From contig CANQBR010000013.1 in assembly GCA_947589605.1 (NCBI GenBank), forward strand, positions 1 to 38,293: a stretch of DNA of 38,293 bases, given 5' to 3'. A model generated the notes under the pieces. That model worked only from the letters and a program-made list of their open reading frames with translations, had not been told where the DNA came from and made no database searches. The DNA is from an uncultured Phascolarctobacterium sp. (GTDB taxonomy: Bacteria > Bacillota > Negativicutes > Acidaminococcales > Acidaminococcaceae). The position numbers and the translations under genes were made by a program. How positions within the stretch are numbered: position 1 is the first letter of the stretch; the number at the start of each line of letters is the position of its first letter. Positions 17,440 through 23,562 of the stretch are shown here, in pieces.

Positions 17440-17501
17440 ATGGTACAGCGGCAAAATCAAATCGGTCACCTTGTTTTTGTAAAATCAAAGTAAAAAGTAA
17501 A
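17440..17501 (-). promoter_or_regulatory. Candidate PhoP-activated promoter of pstS
   Basis: On the minus strand, a weak promoter GTGACC (17469-17464), 18 bases, TACCAT (17445-17440) lies about 50 bases before pstS. Just upstream are three hexamers matching the Gram-positive PhoP-box core: TTTACT at 17501-17496, TTTACT at 17494-17489 and TTTACA at 17483-17478, the last two 11 bp apart (one helical turn). A poor -35 with activator repeats next to it fits PhoP activation. Assignment is by pattern only. Confidence 0.5.
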
Positions 17502-17601
17502 GAAACTCTTTTCGGCGAACGACCGCTCTTTTTGCCTCTCCCTTTTTTGGTTTAGCCGAAATTTTTAAACGGCCTGCTCCCAACTTGCCTCTGCCTTTTT
17601 C

Positions 17602-17631
17602 TTGACAGCAAGGAGCGTCTCGGGTTATCAT
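17602..17631 (+). promoter_or_regulatory. Sigma-70 promoter for azlCD
   Basis: Perfect TTGACA (17602-17607), 18-base spacer, TATCAT (17626-17631), about 40 bases before the azlC start. Confidence 0.75.
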
Positions 17632-17671
17632 GAAACAAAATGTTTTTCTTTGAGCTTCGATCTTTTCACGG

Positions 17672-18373
17672 GTGACGACGATGACTAAATACGGCAGCGC
17701 CCTGCGCGCCGCTTTCCCTCTCACGCTGCCCATCTGCGCGGCGTTTTTATTTTTGGGCATCTCTTACGGCCTCTACATGACGGGCAGAGGCTTTGCTCCT
17801 CTTTACCCCATTTGCACCAGCGCCCTGGTCTTCGCCGGTTCCATGGAATTCGTGCTGGTCTCTTTGCTGCTGGGGCCCTTCGATCCTCTCAACGCTTTCT
17901 TCATTGCTCTCACCGTCAATTCCCGCCATCTTTTTTACGGCCTCTCCATGCTGGAGAAATATAAAGACACCGGCCTCAAAAAGCTCTACCTAATCTTCGG
18001 CATGTGCGACGAATCTTTCGCCATCAACTGCAGCGTGAAGATACCCGAGGGCATCGACAAGGGCTGGTTCATGACCTTCGTCACTTTTTTGAACCAATGC
18101 TACTGGGTGACGGGGGTCACGACCGGCGCCCTGGCGGGCAGTCGGCTGAACTTCGACGCCAAGGGGCTGGACTTCGCCCTCACCGCTCTCTTTTTGGCCA
18201 TCTTCGCCGCCCAATGGCAGGGAGAAGAAAACCACGGCCCCTCTTTATTGGGGCTGGCCCTCCCCTTCTTCTGCCTGCTGCTGTGGGGGCCCGAGGCTTT
18301 TCTGCCGCCCTCTTTGGCCCTGCTGCTGGCGCTTTTCGTCTTCGCTTTTTATTTCAGGAGGCAGCGCTCATGA
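17672..18373 (+). CDS. azlC: AzlC family branched-chain amino-acid exporter subunit
   Basis: 233 residues with a GTG start at 17672; an ATG three codons later (17681) is an equally possible start, as neither has a clear ribosome site. The AzlC family pattern is clear: [33 protein letters not shown], the [14 protein letters not shown] motif and DESFAINCS. AzlC and the small AzlD form a two-component exporter for branched-chain or other hydrophobic amino acids in the cytoplasmic membrane. It has its own strong promoter and overlaps azlD by 4 bases. Confidence 0.92.
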   Translation: MTTMTKYGSALRAAFPLTLPICAAFLFLGISYGLYMTGRGFAPLYPICTSALVFAGSMEFVLVSLLLGPFDPLNAFFIALTVNSRHLFYGLSMLEKYKDTGLKKLYLIFGMCDESFAINCSVKIPEGIDKGWFMTFVTFLNQCYWVTGVTTGALAGSRLNFDAKGLDFALTALFLAIFAAQWQGEENHGPSLLGLALPFFCLLLWGPEAFLPPSLALLLALFVFAFYFRRQRS

Positions 18374-18699
18374 CTTTTTCCCAAGAACTCATCACTATAG
18401 CCGCCGTAGTCGCCGGCACCATGGTCACCCGCTTCCTCCCCTTCGTCCTCTTTCCCGCCTCCAAAAAAACGCCGCCCCTCATCGCCTTTTTGGGGCAGGT
18501 GCTGCCGCCGGCGGTGATGGGCATGTTGGTGATCTATTCTTTAAAAGATGTTTCTCTCTTCGCCGGGCACCACGGCCTGCCCGAATTTTTGGCCGGCTCT
18601 CTCACCGTGCTGCTGCAGCTTTTCACCCGCAACATGCTGCTGGCCGTCGCCTCTGGCACCGTCGGCTACATGCTGCTGGTGCAATACGTGTTCGCGTAA
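18370..18699 (+). CDS. azlD: AzlD family small membrane subunit
   Basis: 109 residues with four predicted membrane helices. The start is the ATG of the ATGA overlap with azlC; CAGGAGGCAGCGCTC upstream is a strong ribosome site. [12 protein letters not shown] near the N-terminus and [14 protein letters not shown] are typical of AzlD. It works with AzlC in amino-acid export. Because the frame continues open upstream inside azlC, an automatic caller could overextend it. Confidence 0.93.
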   Translation: MTFSQELITIAAVVAGTMVTRFLPFVLFPASKKTPPLIAFLGQVLPPAVMGMLVIYSLKDVSLFAGHHGLPEFLAGSLTVLLQLFTRNMLLAVASGTVGYMLLVQYVFA

Positions 18700-18713
18700 A
18701 AAGTTTAGAAAGA

Positions 18714-18770
18714 AAAAGAGCCTCGAGGGCCGCAGATCGTTCTGCCTTCATCGAAGCTCTTTTGTTTTTG
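18714..18770 (+). terminator. Terminator of azlCD
   Basis: Outer stem AAAAGAGC-TCGA/TCGA-GCTCTTTT closes a long loop, then GTTTTTG. It begins 14 bases after the azlD stop. Confidence 0.75.
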
Positions 18771-18777
18771 TGTTTTT

Positions 18778-18939
18778 ATAAAAAAGGAGCGCCATAAATC
18801 GCTCCTTCTATTACGACCACCGTTCAGGCCGTGGTGCGCCTCACATAAATAAGCTGCACTTAAAGTGGCAGGGCACTTAGCATAAATGATCTGCGCTCAA
18901 AGCGGCAGAGCACTTAACGATCGAGCAACTCTGCCCGTC
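18778..18939 (-). ncRNA. Predicted small RNA of about 160 nt with tandem covarying hairpins
   Basis: No protein frame fits, but the minus strand has a near-perfect promoter (18974-18946), predicted start near 18939, and a strong intrinsic terminator (AAGGAGCG/CGCTCCTT stem at 18807-18784, then a U-run). Between them lie two 37-base tandem units (18844-18880 and 18881-18917). Each folds into a CTGC-x-RCT/AGY-GCAG hairpin (18854-18871 and 18891-18908), and the A-T pair of one is G-C in the other, so pairing is conserved while sequence changes. A further stem GGCAGAG/CTCTGCC (18904-18910 with 18929-18935) shares bases with the second hairpin and would exclude it. I do not recognise it as 6S, SRP, tmRNA or a known riboswitch. 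Function unknown. Confidence 0.55.
18844..18917. repeat. Two 37-bp imperfect tandem repeats
   Basis: Units 18844-18880 and 18881-18917 both begin CATAAAT and both carry CTGC…GGCAG then GCACTTA. Substitutions inside the hairpin stems are compensatory. A further CATAAAT occurs at 18794, in the loop of the terminator hairpin. Confidence 0.8.
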
Positions 18940-18945
18940 AGGATA

Positions 18946-18974
18946 ATTTTACGATTTATCCGGCTTTATGTCAA
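18946..18974 (-). promoter_or_regulatory. Sigma-70 promoter of the predicted small RNA
   Basis: Minus-strand TTGACA (18974-18969), 17-base spacer, TAAAAT (18951-18946): eleven of twelve consensus bases. No protein-coding gene lies downstream in this direction before azlD, which is on the other strand. Confidence 0.7.
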
Positions 18975-19030
18975 TTATTTTTTCAGTCTTGCATCATTGA
19001 CGCCTTTAACAGGTTTAGGTCGAGCATCGA

Positions 19031-19089
19031 TGTAAATGCATCTTCGTCAGAGTAAACGCAAATACCCTTTTCGTCAGAGTAAATGCAAA
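19031..19089. repeat. Direct repeats between the small RNA and the tRNA
   Basis: Two 20-base copies of TTCGTCAGAGTAAAyGCAAA (19043-19062 and 19070-19089) differ at one base, 27 bp apart. A partial third copy (TGTAAATGCA) lies at 19031-19040. They sit 60-120 bp upstream of the small-RNA promoter and 80-140 bp upstream of the tRNA promoter. Confidence 0.75.
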
Positions 19090-19166
19090 AAGACTGAAGC
19101 CGCACTTTGCGTTTGGTTTGACAAATAACAAAAATTTTTTCGTTTTTTCTTCTCGGCAAAATTTTC

Positions 19167-19195
19167 TTGACAAGCTTTCATAAACCCGCTATAAT
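19167..19195 (+). promoter_or_regulatory. Consensus sigma-70 promoter of tRNA-Leu
   Basis: Perfect TTGACA (19167-19172), 17-base spacer, perfect TATAAT (19190-19195). Predicted start is about 25 bases before the mature tRNA. Confidence 0.92.
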
Positions 19196-19226
19196 TACTC
19201 TTGTTCCACATGGTGGGATCTGATAT

Positions 19227-19313
19227 GCCGAAGTGGCGGAATTGGCAGACGCACTTGACTCAAAATCAAGCGGTCTTGCGACCGTGCCGGTTCGAGTCCG
19301 GCCTCCGGCACCA
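19227..19313 (+). tRNA. tRNA-Leu (anticodon CAA)
   Basis: Class II tRNA with the long variable arm expected for leucine (CGGTC-TTGC-GACCG, 19271-19284). The anticodon stem CTTGA/TCAAG encloses loop CTCAAAA, anticodon CAA at 19261-19263, reading UUG. The T-arm GCCGG-TTCGAGT-CCGGC and an encoded CCA (19311-19313) are present. The acceptor stem GCCGAAG/CTCCGGC has one A-C mismatch at the fifth pair (19231 with 19305), unusual but not disabling by itself. Confidence 0.95.
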
Positions 19314-19321
19314 GCACCAAG

Positions 19322-19349
19322 GCGGCTCTCTTCGGAGAGCCGCTTTTTT
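19322..19349 (+). terminator. Terminator of tRNA-Leu
   Basis: Perfect 9-bp stem (GCGGCTCTC/GAGAGCCGC) with a TTCG tetraloop and six Ts, 9 bases after the CCA end. Confidence 0.93.
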
Positions 19350-19399
19350 CTCTTGTTATTCGACACTGCCCTTCTTCCCTTTACGAAAGGACTTTTTTC

Positions 19400-20518
19400 A
19401 TGACACCGAAAAAACTTCTTCTCTGCCTGCTGCCTGTGGCCGCAGCAGTGGGAGCCGTGAGTTGGTACTCCCTTTGCTTCATAAAATCTCCCGCCTTCGC
19501 TGTAAAAGAGGTGGCTCTGGCTGTCAAAGAGCACGATGTGGAGCGCTTTCAACGCCACGTCGCCGTGAAAGAAGTGATCGACAGAGCCTTCGACGACATC
19601 ATCGTAGCCGAAAGCACCGTCAACAACGACAACATCGCCTCTAATCCCTTCGCTTTGGGCGTCCTTCATCTCTTGAAGCCTACGGTGGTGGACCTGCTCA
19701 CGGAAGAAGCGCTGAAAGAAGTCGGCAAAAAACCCGAAAAGAGCTCGGCCTCTCCCTCAACGTCTCCCGCTCCTCAAAGAGAGAGACGCGACCCCGTCAG
19801 CGATGCCATGAAGGACACGGTGAAGAGGAAAGTTTTTTATAAACACCTCAAGCTGAAAGATCTGAGCCTTTCAAAAGCGGAGGGGGATCGGGCCGCAGCG
19901 AAGCTTTTGGTCCGCAACGACTTGGTGAACAAAGACTTCACCCTGCTCCTCGCCCTGCGCCGCAACAAAGACGAAGTGTGGCAGGTGACGGCCATCGAAA
20001 ATTTGTCCGCCGTGCTGGTAGAAATGGAAAGGGCTCGGCAGGAGCTGGAGCTTAAAGAAAGCCGCAAGCTCCTCGAGCACATGCTGAAAGTTTTGGCCAT
20101 CGATGAAGAAGCAGCCGTTTTGCAAACTTATCGGCGCGCCGAAAAGGGCAGCCGTTTCATCATCGGCACGGAGGCCGGCACCCTCACCTTCGAAGACCCT
20201 GCCGTCGTCACCGAGCTGGTAGTCACAGCCCGTTTGCGCAATTTAGGGACCAAGGCCATCAACAGCGTCCACCTCGATCTCTTCATCAAAGATCGCGAAG
20301 ACAAGCTCGTCTATAATTTCTCCGGCCGCTGCCGCGAGCCCCTCTACCCCGGCGGCAGCACGCAACTGCGCCTGAGCAAAAAGCTCAACCTGCACCTTCC
20401 CGCCGATAAAGCTCTGCTGCAGGAGAAAGAGGCGAAGCTGCAGGCGGACATCCGCCCCACCCTCATCAATTTCGAAGACGGCAGCAGCATCGCTCCCCCG
20501 CCCATCGCCCGTGAATAA
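19400..20518 (+). CDS. Membrane-anchored DUF2939-like protein
   Basis: 372 residues. An N-terminal hydrophobic helix (about 5-27, after MTPKK) acts as a signal anchor. SPAFAVKEVALAVKEHDVERFQRHVAVKEVIDRAFDDI (about 30-67) matches the DUF2939 pattern of a helical extracytoplasmic domain that follows a membrane anchor. A low-complexity Ser/Pro linker (about 113-127) separates it from two further alpha/beta segments; the last (about 250-350) looks like a beta-sandwich with a VTARLRNLG strand and Gly/Ser turns. Function is unknown. GAAAGGAC precedes the ATG. It lies alone between the tRNA terminator and its own terminator, although read-through from the tRNA promoter is possible. Confidence 0.75.
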   Translation: MTPKKLLLCLLPVAAAVGAVSWYSLCFIKSPAFAVKEVALAVKEHDVERFQRHVAVKEVIDRAFDDIIVAESTVNNDNIASNPFALGVLHLLKPTVVDLLTEEALKEVGKKPEKSSASPSTSPAPQRERRDPVSDAMKDTVKRKVFYKHLKLKDLSLSKAEGDRAAAKLLVRNDLVNKDFTLLLALRRNKDEVWQVTAIENLSAVLVEMERARQELELKESRKLLEHMLKVLAIDEEAAVLQTYRRAEKGSRFIIGTEAGTLTFEDPAVVTELVVTARLRNLGTKAINSVHLDLFIKDREDKLVYNFSGRCREPLYPGGSTQLRLSKKLNLHLPADKALLQEKEAKLQADIRPTLINFEDGSSIAPPPIARE

Positions 20519-20536
20519 AAATTTATAGATCAACGT

Positions 20537-20578
20537 AAAAGACCCTGCCGGCCGTTTTCGGCTGAGCAGGGTCTTTTT
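20537..20578 (+). terminator. Bidirectional terminator after the DUF2939-like gene
   Basis: A 12-bp stem AAAAGACCCTGC/GCAGGGTCTTTT with T-runs on both sides. On the minus strand it would also serve the decayed outer-membrane protein gene at 20630-20731. Confidence 0.9.
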
Positions 20579-20629
20579 GTTTGTGTTTTTACTTTCGGTT
20601 TATCCTAAAAATGTTTTCCGCAGACTTTT

Positions 20630-20731
20630 TCAGAACGTATACGTTGCCTGCAGCTGAGCGCTGACACCAGCGGCCATAACATCCTTTTGGTAGACTCTCC
20701 CGGCTGTGGCAAGATTATGCTGACCGGAAGG
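20630..20731 (-). pseudogene. Remnant C-terminus of an outer-membrane beta-barrel protein
   Basis: Reading leftwards, 33 codons after an in-frame TAA end in GVSAQLQATYTF and a TGA at 20632-20630. Alternating polar/hydrophobic residues with an aromatic last residue are the hallmark of a final porin/OMP beta-strand. GRVYQKDVMAAGV just before looks like the preceding strand and turn. It is followed at the right distance by a terminator. There is no start codon or ribosome site and the upstream frames are closed, so it is a truncated fragment. If correct it implies a diderm host. The evidence is short, so a chance match remains possible. Confidence 0.45.
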
Positions 20732-20822
20732 TTAGTTACCATCATGCCTTACTTAAATAATTACAGCCCAACACAACAGGGGATGCATTTCTGCGTCCCT
20801 CTGAAAAGTTTAGGCTTAGGAC

Positions 20823-22046
20823 TCAGGATGAATACACTTGCTGATACAATTCTTCTAACATCTCTTTCGCATAACCACCTCCTTGATCCTCCGCTTCCTC
20901 GAACCACCTGAGAGCTTCAATGCGATCCTGCTTTACACCCTTGCCATAAAGATAACAGTATCCTAAAGCACATTGTGCATGATAATTTCCTTGCTCAGCC
21001 GCTTTTTTGCACCACTCAACAGCCTCGGCATTTCCTTGCTCTGCGGCTTTTCTGTACCACTTACCAGCCTCGTTATAGTCCTGCTCTAACCCATGTGTGC
21101 CTTCGCAGTAAAATGCAGCCAGCTTCACTTGAGCATCGACGTCTCCGCTCTCAGCCGCTTTCTCAAACCACTTGACGGCTTCAGTGTAGTCCTGTTCTAC
21201 TCCATGACCTTCTTCGTAGCAGCATCCCAGAGCATATTGCGCTCTAACAATTTTGCACTCTGCCGCCTTCTCGAAGCACTTGACCGCTTCAACGTAATTC
21301 TGTTTCACGCCATGGCCGCAATAATAGCAAACACCCAAACCATATCCCCATCTGTTTCCCTGTTCAACCGCTTTCTCGAACCACTTAACGGCTTCAATGT
21401 AATCCTGCTCTACCCCATCACCGTTATAATAGCAGCCTCCCAAAGCGTATTGTCCCGAGCTGTATCCCTGTTCAGCGCTTTTTTGCCACCATTTAGCAGC
21501 TTCAAAACGATTCTGCTTTACGCCCTGACCGTTAAAATAGCAAAGTCCTAAACGCCATTGAGCCAATCTATCGCCTTGCTCAGCTGCTTTTCGCCACCAC
21601 TTGACAGCCTCAAAATGATTCTGCTTTACGCCCCGGCCGTTAAAATAGCAAAATCCTAAAAAACATTGTGTCTCGACATCTTTCTTTCCGGCTGCCTTCT
21701 TATACCAGTTGACAGCTTCGGTATAATTCGGCTCTGCGCTTTCACCTTGCTTTACATCTTCACCTTCGAGATAGTAGGTTCCCAAGTATTTTTGAGCCTC
21801 AGTATTTCCTTGCTCAGCTGCTTTTCGCCACCACTCGACGGCTTTAGCATAGTCTCTCTCTACATTATGGGAAACAATATTGTTTCCCTTATAATAGCAT
21901 ACGCCCAATTTCACTTGAGCTACTGCATCTCCTTGCTCAGCGGACTTTAAGTATTCTAAGTAGTTTCCATTTAAATAGAGTGTCATATTGAAAAGTAAAG
22001 GCACCACCATCCGTACACTTGCTACCCTCTCATCTTCATCCATCAT
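20823..22046 (-). CDS. Sel1-repeat (TPR-like) protein
   Basis: 407 residues from the ATG at 22046. This start is preferred because AGGAGG lies 12 bases upstream; the more distal ATG at 22097 has no ribosome site. About ten Sel1 repeats of 36-40 residues fill the protein, each close to AVKWWRKAAEQGDRLAQWRLGLCYFNGQGVKQN. One repeat near the C-terminus is cut to about 18 residues (GKWYRKAAEQGNAEAVEWCKKAAEQGN), so the array has undergone an internal deletion, and another lacks two residues (EQGNRWGYGLGVC). No signal peptide or catalytic domain is visible. Sel1 proteins act as protein-binding scaffolds; the partner is unknown. Composition is more AT-rich than its neighbours, consistent with acquisition. 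Confidence 0.9.
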   Translation of the reverse strand: MMDEDERVASVRMVVPLLFNMTLYLNGNYLEYLKSAEQGDAVAQVKLGVCYYKGNNIVSHNVERDYAKAVEWWRKAAEQGNTEAQKYLGTYYLEGEDVKQGESAEPNYTEAVNWYKKAAGKKDVETQCFLGFCYFNGRGVKQNHFEAVKWWRKAAEQGDRLAQWRLGLCYFNGQGVKQNRFEAAKWWQKSAEQGYSSGQYALGGCYYNGDGVEQDYIEAVKWFEKAVEQGNRWGYGLGVCYYCGHGVKQNYVEAVKCFEKAAECKIVRAQYALGCCYEEGHGVEQDYTEAVKWFEKAAESGDVDAQVKLAAFYCEGTHGLEQDYNEAGKWYRKAAEQGNAEAVEWCKKAAEQGNYHAQCALGYCYLYGKGVKQDRIEALRWFEEAEDQGGGYAKEMLEELYQQVYSS

Positions 22047-22143
22047 AATCGAATTTGACCTCCTTTTTGATGACGAAATGCCCCATGAGCCTATCATCTT
22101 TTAATGGGGTCTATAAGACAAAACATCAATCCCCACATCAATT

Positions 22144-22172
22144 TTTATACCATACTCAAGGCCATATTTCAA
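22144..22172 (-). promoter_or_regulatory. Sigma-70 promoter of the Sel1-repeat gene
   Basis: Minus-strand TTGAAA (22172-22167), 17-base spacer, TATAAA (22149-22144), about 95 bases before the chosen start. Confidence 0.7.
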
Positions 22173-22222
22173 GATTCTCTGACATGAACAAGCGCCACTA
22201 AACACCATATATTAAACAAAAA

Positions 22223-22238
22223 GGGGCCTTTCGGCCCC
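22223..22238 (-). terminator. Terminator after the spanin-like pseudogene
   Basis: GGGGCC/GGCCCC stem with a 4-base loop, followed on the minus strand by TTTTTGTTT. It ends the leftward transcript from the pseudogene at 22269-22667. Confidence 0.8.
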
Positions 22239-22268
22239 GGTGGTATACGCTTTTCGATTTCGCTGCCG

Positions 22269-22667
22269 TCACATAATGAGCGCCAGAAGCAGAATGCAGC
22301 TAAGGTCGTACGCCATCGTCCGCTGACTGCAGAGCCTACTTTGCACTCTCTTCTCCTCCCGCTCGTACTCGCTCAAGAATCGATTGGTACTCTCCAATAA
22401 GCTGCCTGTCTCGCTGTTCTTCTCGGTCAAGAGCGCCAGCTGTTGATTTAGCTTCTCCGATTCGCTCTGCGACAGATCTAGCCGCTCTTCGATCTCTTTC
22501 AGCCGCTGCTCCCGCTTCTCTTACCTCTGCTGCAGCTCGGTCAAGTTCCGCTCTAACTTCGTCAGCTCCTCGCCCGTTATCCTGTAGTCCGCAGCGCTGC
22601 AGCAACCAGCGAACAACAGTAAAAAGGCCAAGACCGGAAAGAATAACGCTAATGATTTTTTCCACAT
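22269..22667 (-). pseudogene. Phage-spanin-like secreted coiled-coil gene, broken by an in-frame TAA
   Basis: From the ATG at 22667 the frame gives MWKKSLALFF…FLLLFAGCC, a good signal peptide (possible lipobox FAGC), then YRITGEELTKLERNLTELQQR. It meets TAA at 22523-22521 after 48 codons. The same frame continues for 83 codons with clear heptads (LKEIEERLDLSQSESEKLNQQ), EYEREEKR, and a final hydrophobic tail, stopping at 22271-22269. The design resembles coiled-coil lysis/spanin-type proteins of prophages in related bacteria. A single base change (for example CAA to TAA) would explain the break. A 111-codon open frame on the same strand (22674-22336) overlaps it but starts at GTG abutting its own GGTGAG and reads as Ala/Arg-rich shadow sequence. 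Functional read-through cannot be excluded. Confidence 0.6.
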
Positions 22668-22695
22668 GACTCACCTCACCGCATTAAAAAAATTT

Positions 22696-22724
22696 CAGGC
22701 CGTCACCTCGTCGGTGACGGCCTG
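22696..22724 (-). terminator. Terminator of the TVP38-family gene
   Basis: Perfect 12-bp stem CAGGCCGTCACC/GGTGACGGCCTG, followed on the minus strand by AAATTTTTTT. T-run also on the plus side. Confidence 0.9.
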
Positions 22725-22747
22725 TTCTTTTGCGAAAATTTTTGAGT

Positions 22748-23488
22748 TTATTTATTCGCTTCTTTCTTTTTTTCTTTCGTCTCCATTTTGCTCAGCTTTT
22801 TTCGCCACTGCCAGCCGGCGGCGAAGAGCACTGCGGCCGCCGCTACGGCCAGCCCCAGCCGCACTTGATTTTCTTCGTGCGCCACCACATCGTGGCCCAC
22901 CACAACTTCCAAAGCGGTGGAAGGAAATTTGCCGATCAAATTGGCGATGATATAATCGCGGGCGGAGATGCCCGACACCGCCCCCACCGCCGTAAGGATG
23001 CCGGAAGGAAAATAGGGCATGCTGCGGGCCACCAGCATCCACCAAAAACCGTATTTGCCGCTGGCCGCATCGATGCTCTGCAGGTAGTTGCTCTTGGCGA
23101 TGAGCAGTTCCGCCGCATCGCGAAAGAAGTAGCGCATCAAATAGAAGCTCACTACCACGCCGGCGGTCTCTGCCAGCCACGACAGCACTATGCCCACCGG
23201 CAGCCCGAAGACCAAGCCGTTGGCCGCCGAAAGAAAAATGGAAGGAAAAATGCTGAGAGCGTTGATCAACACATCCAGCAAAAAGCTGATGAGGAGGGCC
23301 CACAGGCCAAAGCTGCGCAGATAATCCGCCAGCCCCTGGATGTTGCCGCTGACTGCCAAATCAAAACTGTGCACGAAAAAGTCGGGTGCGCAGCAATGGA
23401 CGGCCGCCGCCAGCCCTATAAGGCCCAGCCCCGCCCCTGCCTTCACCGTTCTATCCGGTCGCGAAAAAAACTTTTTTATCAGGCTCAC
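22748..23488 (-). CDS. TVP38/TMEM64 (DedA-related) membrane protein
   Basis: 246 residues with a GTG start at 23488; GAGGCAGGG lies upstream. About six membrane segments. The VTT-domain signature is seen in the first half (LSIFPSIFLSAANGLVFGLPVGIVLSWLAETAG, about residues 78-110), and SGKYGFWWMLVARSMPYFPSGILTAVGAVSGIS (about 143-175) carries the conserved R-x-x-P motif. The C-terminus is a lysine-rich tail (about 230-246). Members are polytopic inner-membrane proteins thought to move lipids or help membrane homeostasis; the substrate is unknown. A promoter of its own lies at 23530-23559. Confidence 0.88.
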   Translation of the reverse strand: MSLIKKFFSRPDRTVKAGAGLGLIGLAAAVHCCAPDFFVHSFDLAVSGNIQGLADYLRSFGLWALLISFLLDVLINALSIFPSIFLSAANGLVFGLPVGIVLSWLAETAGVVVSFYLMRYFFRDAAELLIAKSNYLQSIDAASGKYGFWWMLVARSMPYFPSGILTAVGAVSGISARDYIIANLIGKFPSTALEVVVGHDVVAHEENQVRLGLAVAAAAVLFAAGWQWRKKLSKMETKEKKKEANK

Positions 23489-23529
23489 TGCCCTGCCTCT
23501 TTTCTGCCGAGAAGCTCCCGTGCCTTTTC

Positions 23530-23559
23530 ATTCTACTATAAAGAGCCGAGGTGCCGCAA
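23530..23559 (-). promoter_or_regulatory. Promoter of the TVP38-family gene
   Basis: Minus-strand TTGCGG (23559-23554), 18-base spacer, TAGAAT (23535-23530), directly past the recG stop. The spacer region also carries an AAGAGC/GCTCTT dyad that may end recG transcription. Confidence 0.55.
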
Positions 23560-23562
23560 GCC

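Noticed and set aside
18778-18939. CRISPR array
   Set aside because: The two 37-bp repeats are directly adjacent without spacers, are imperfect, and no cas genes are nearby.
18778-18939. 6S RNA
   Set aside because: Length is close, but the 5' and 3' ends are not complementary and there is no single long rod with a central bubble.
19178-19669. Minus-strand frame of 163 codons
   Set aside because: It reads across the tRNA gene and its terminator on the opposite strand.
20687-20911. Plus-strand frame of 74 codons
   Set aside because: No ribosome site; it overlaps the Sel1 gene end and the OMP remnant on the other strand and resembles no family.
22336-22674. 111-codon minus-strand frame with an N-terminal hydrophobic helix
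   Set aside because: It starts at GTG directly abutting GGTGAG, has Ala/Arg-rich shadow composition, and overlaps the frame at 22269-22667 that has a signal peptide and true heptads. Kept only as an alternative in the findings.
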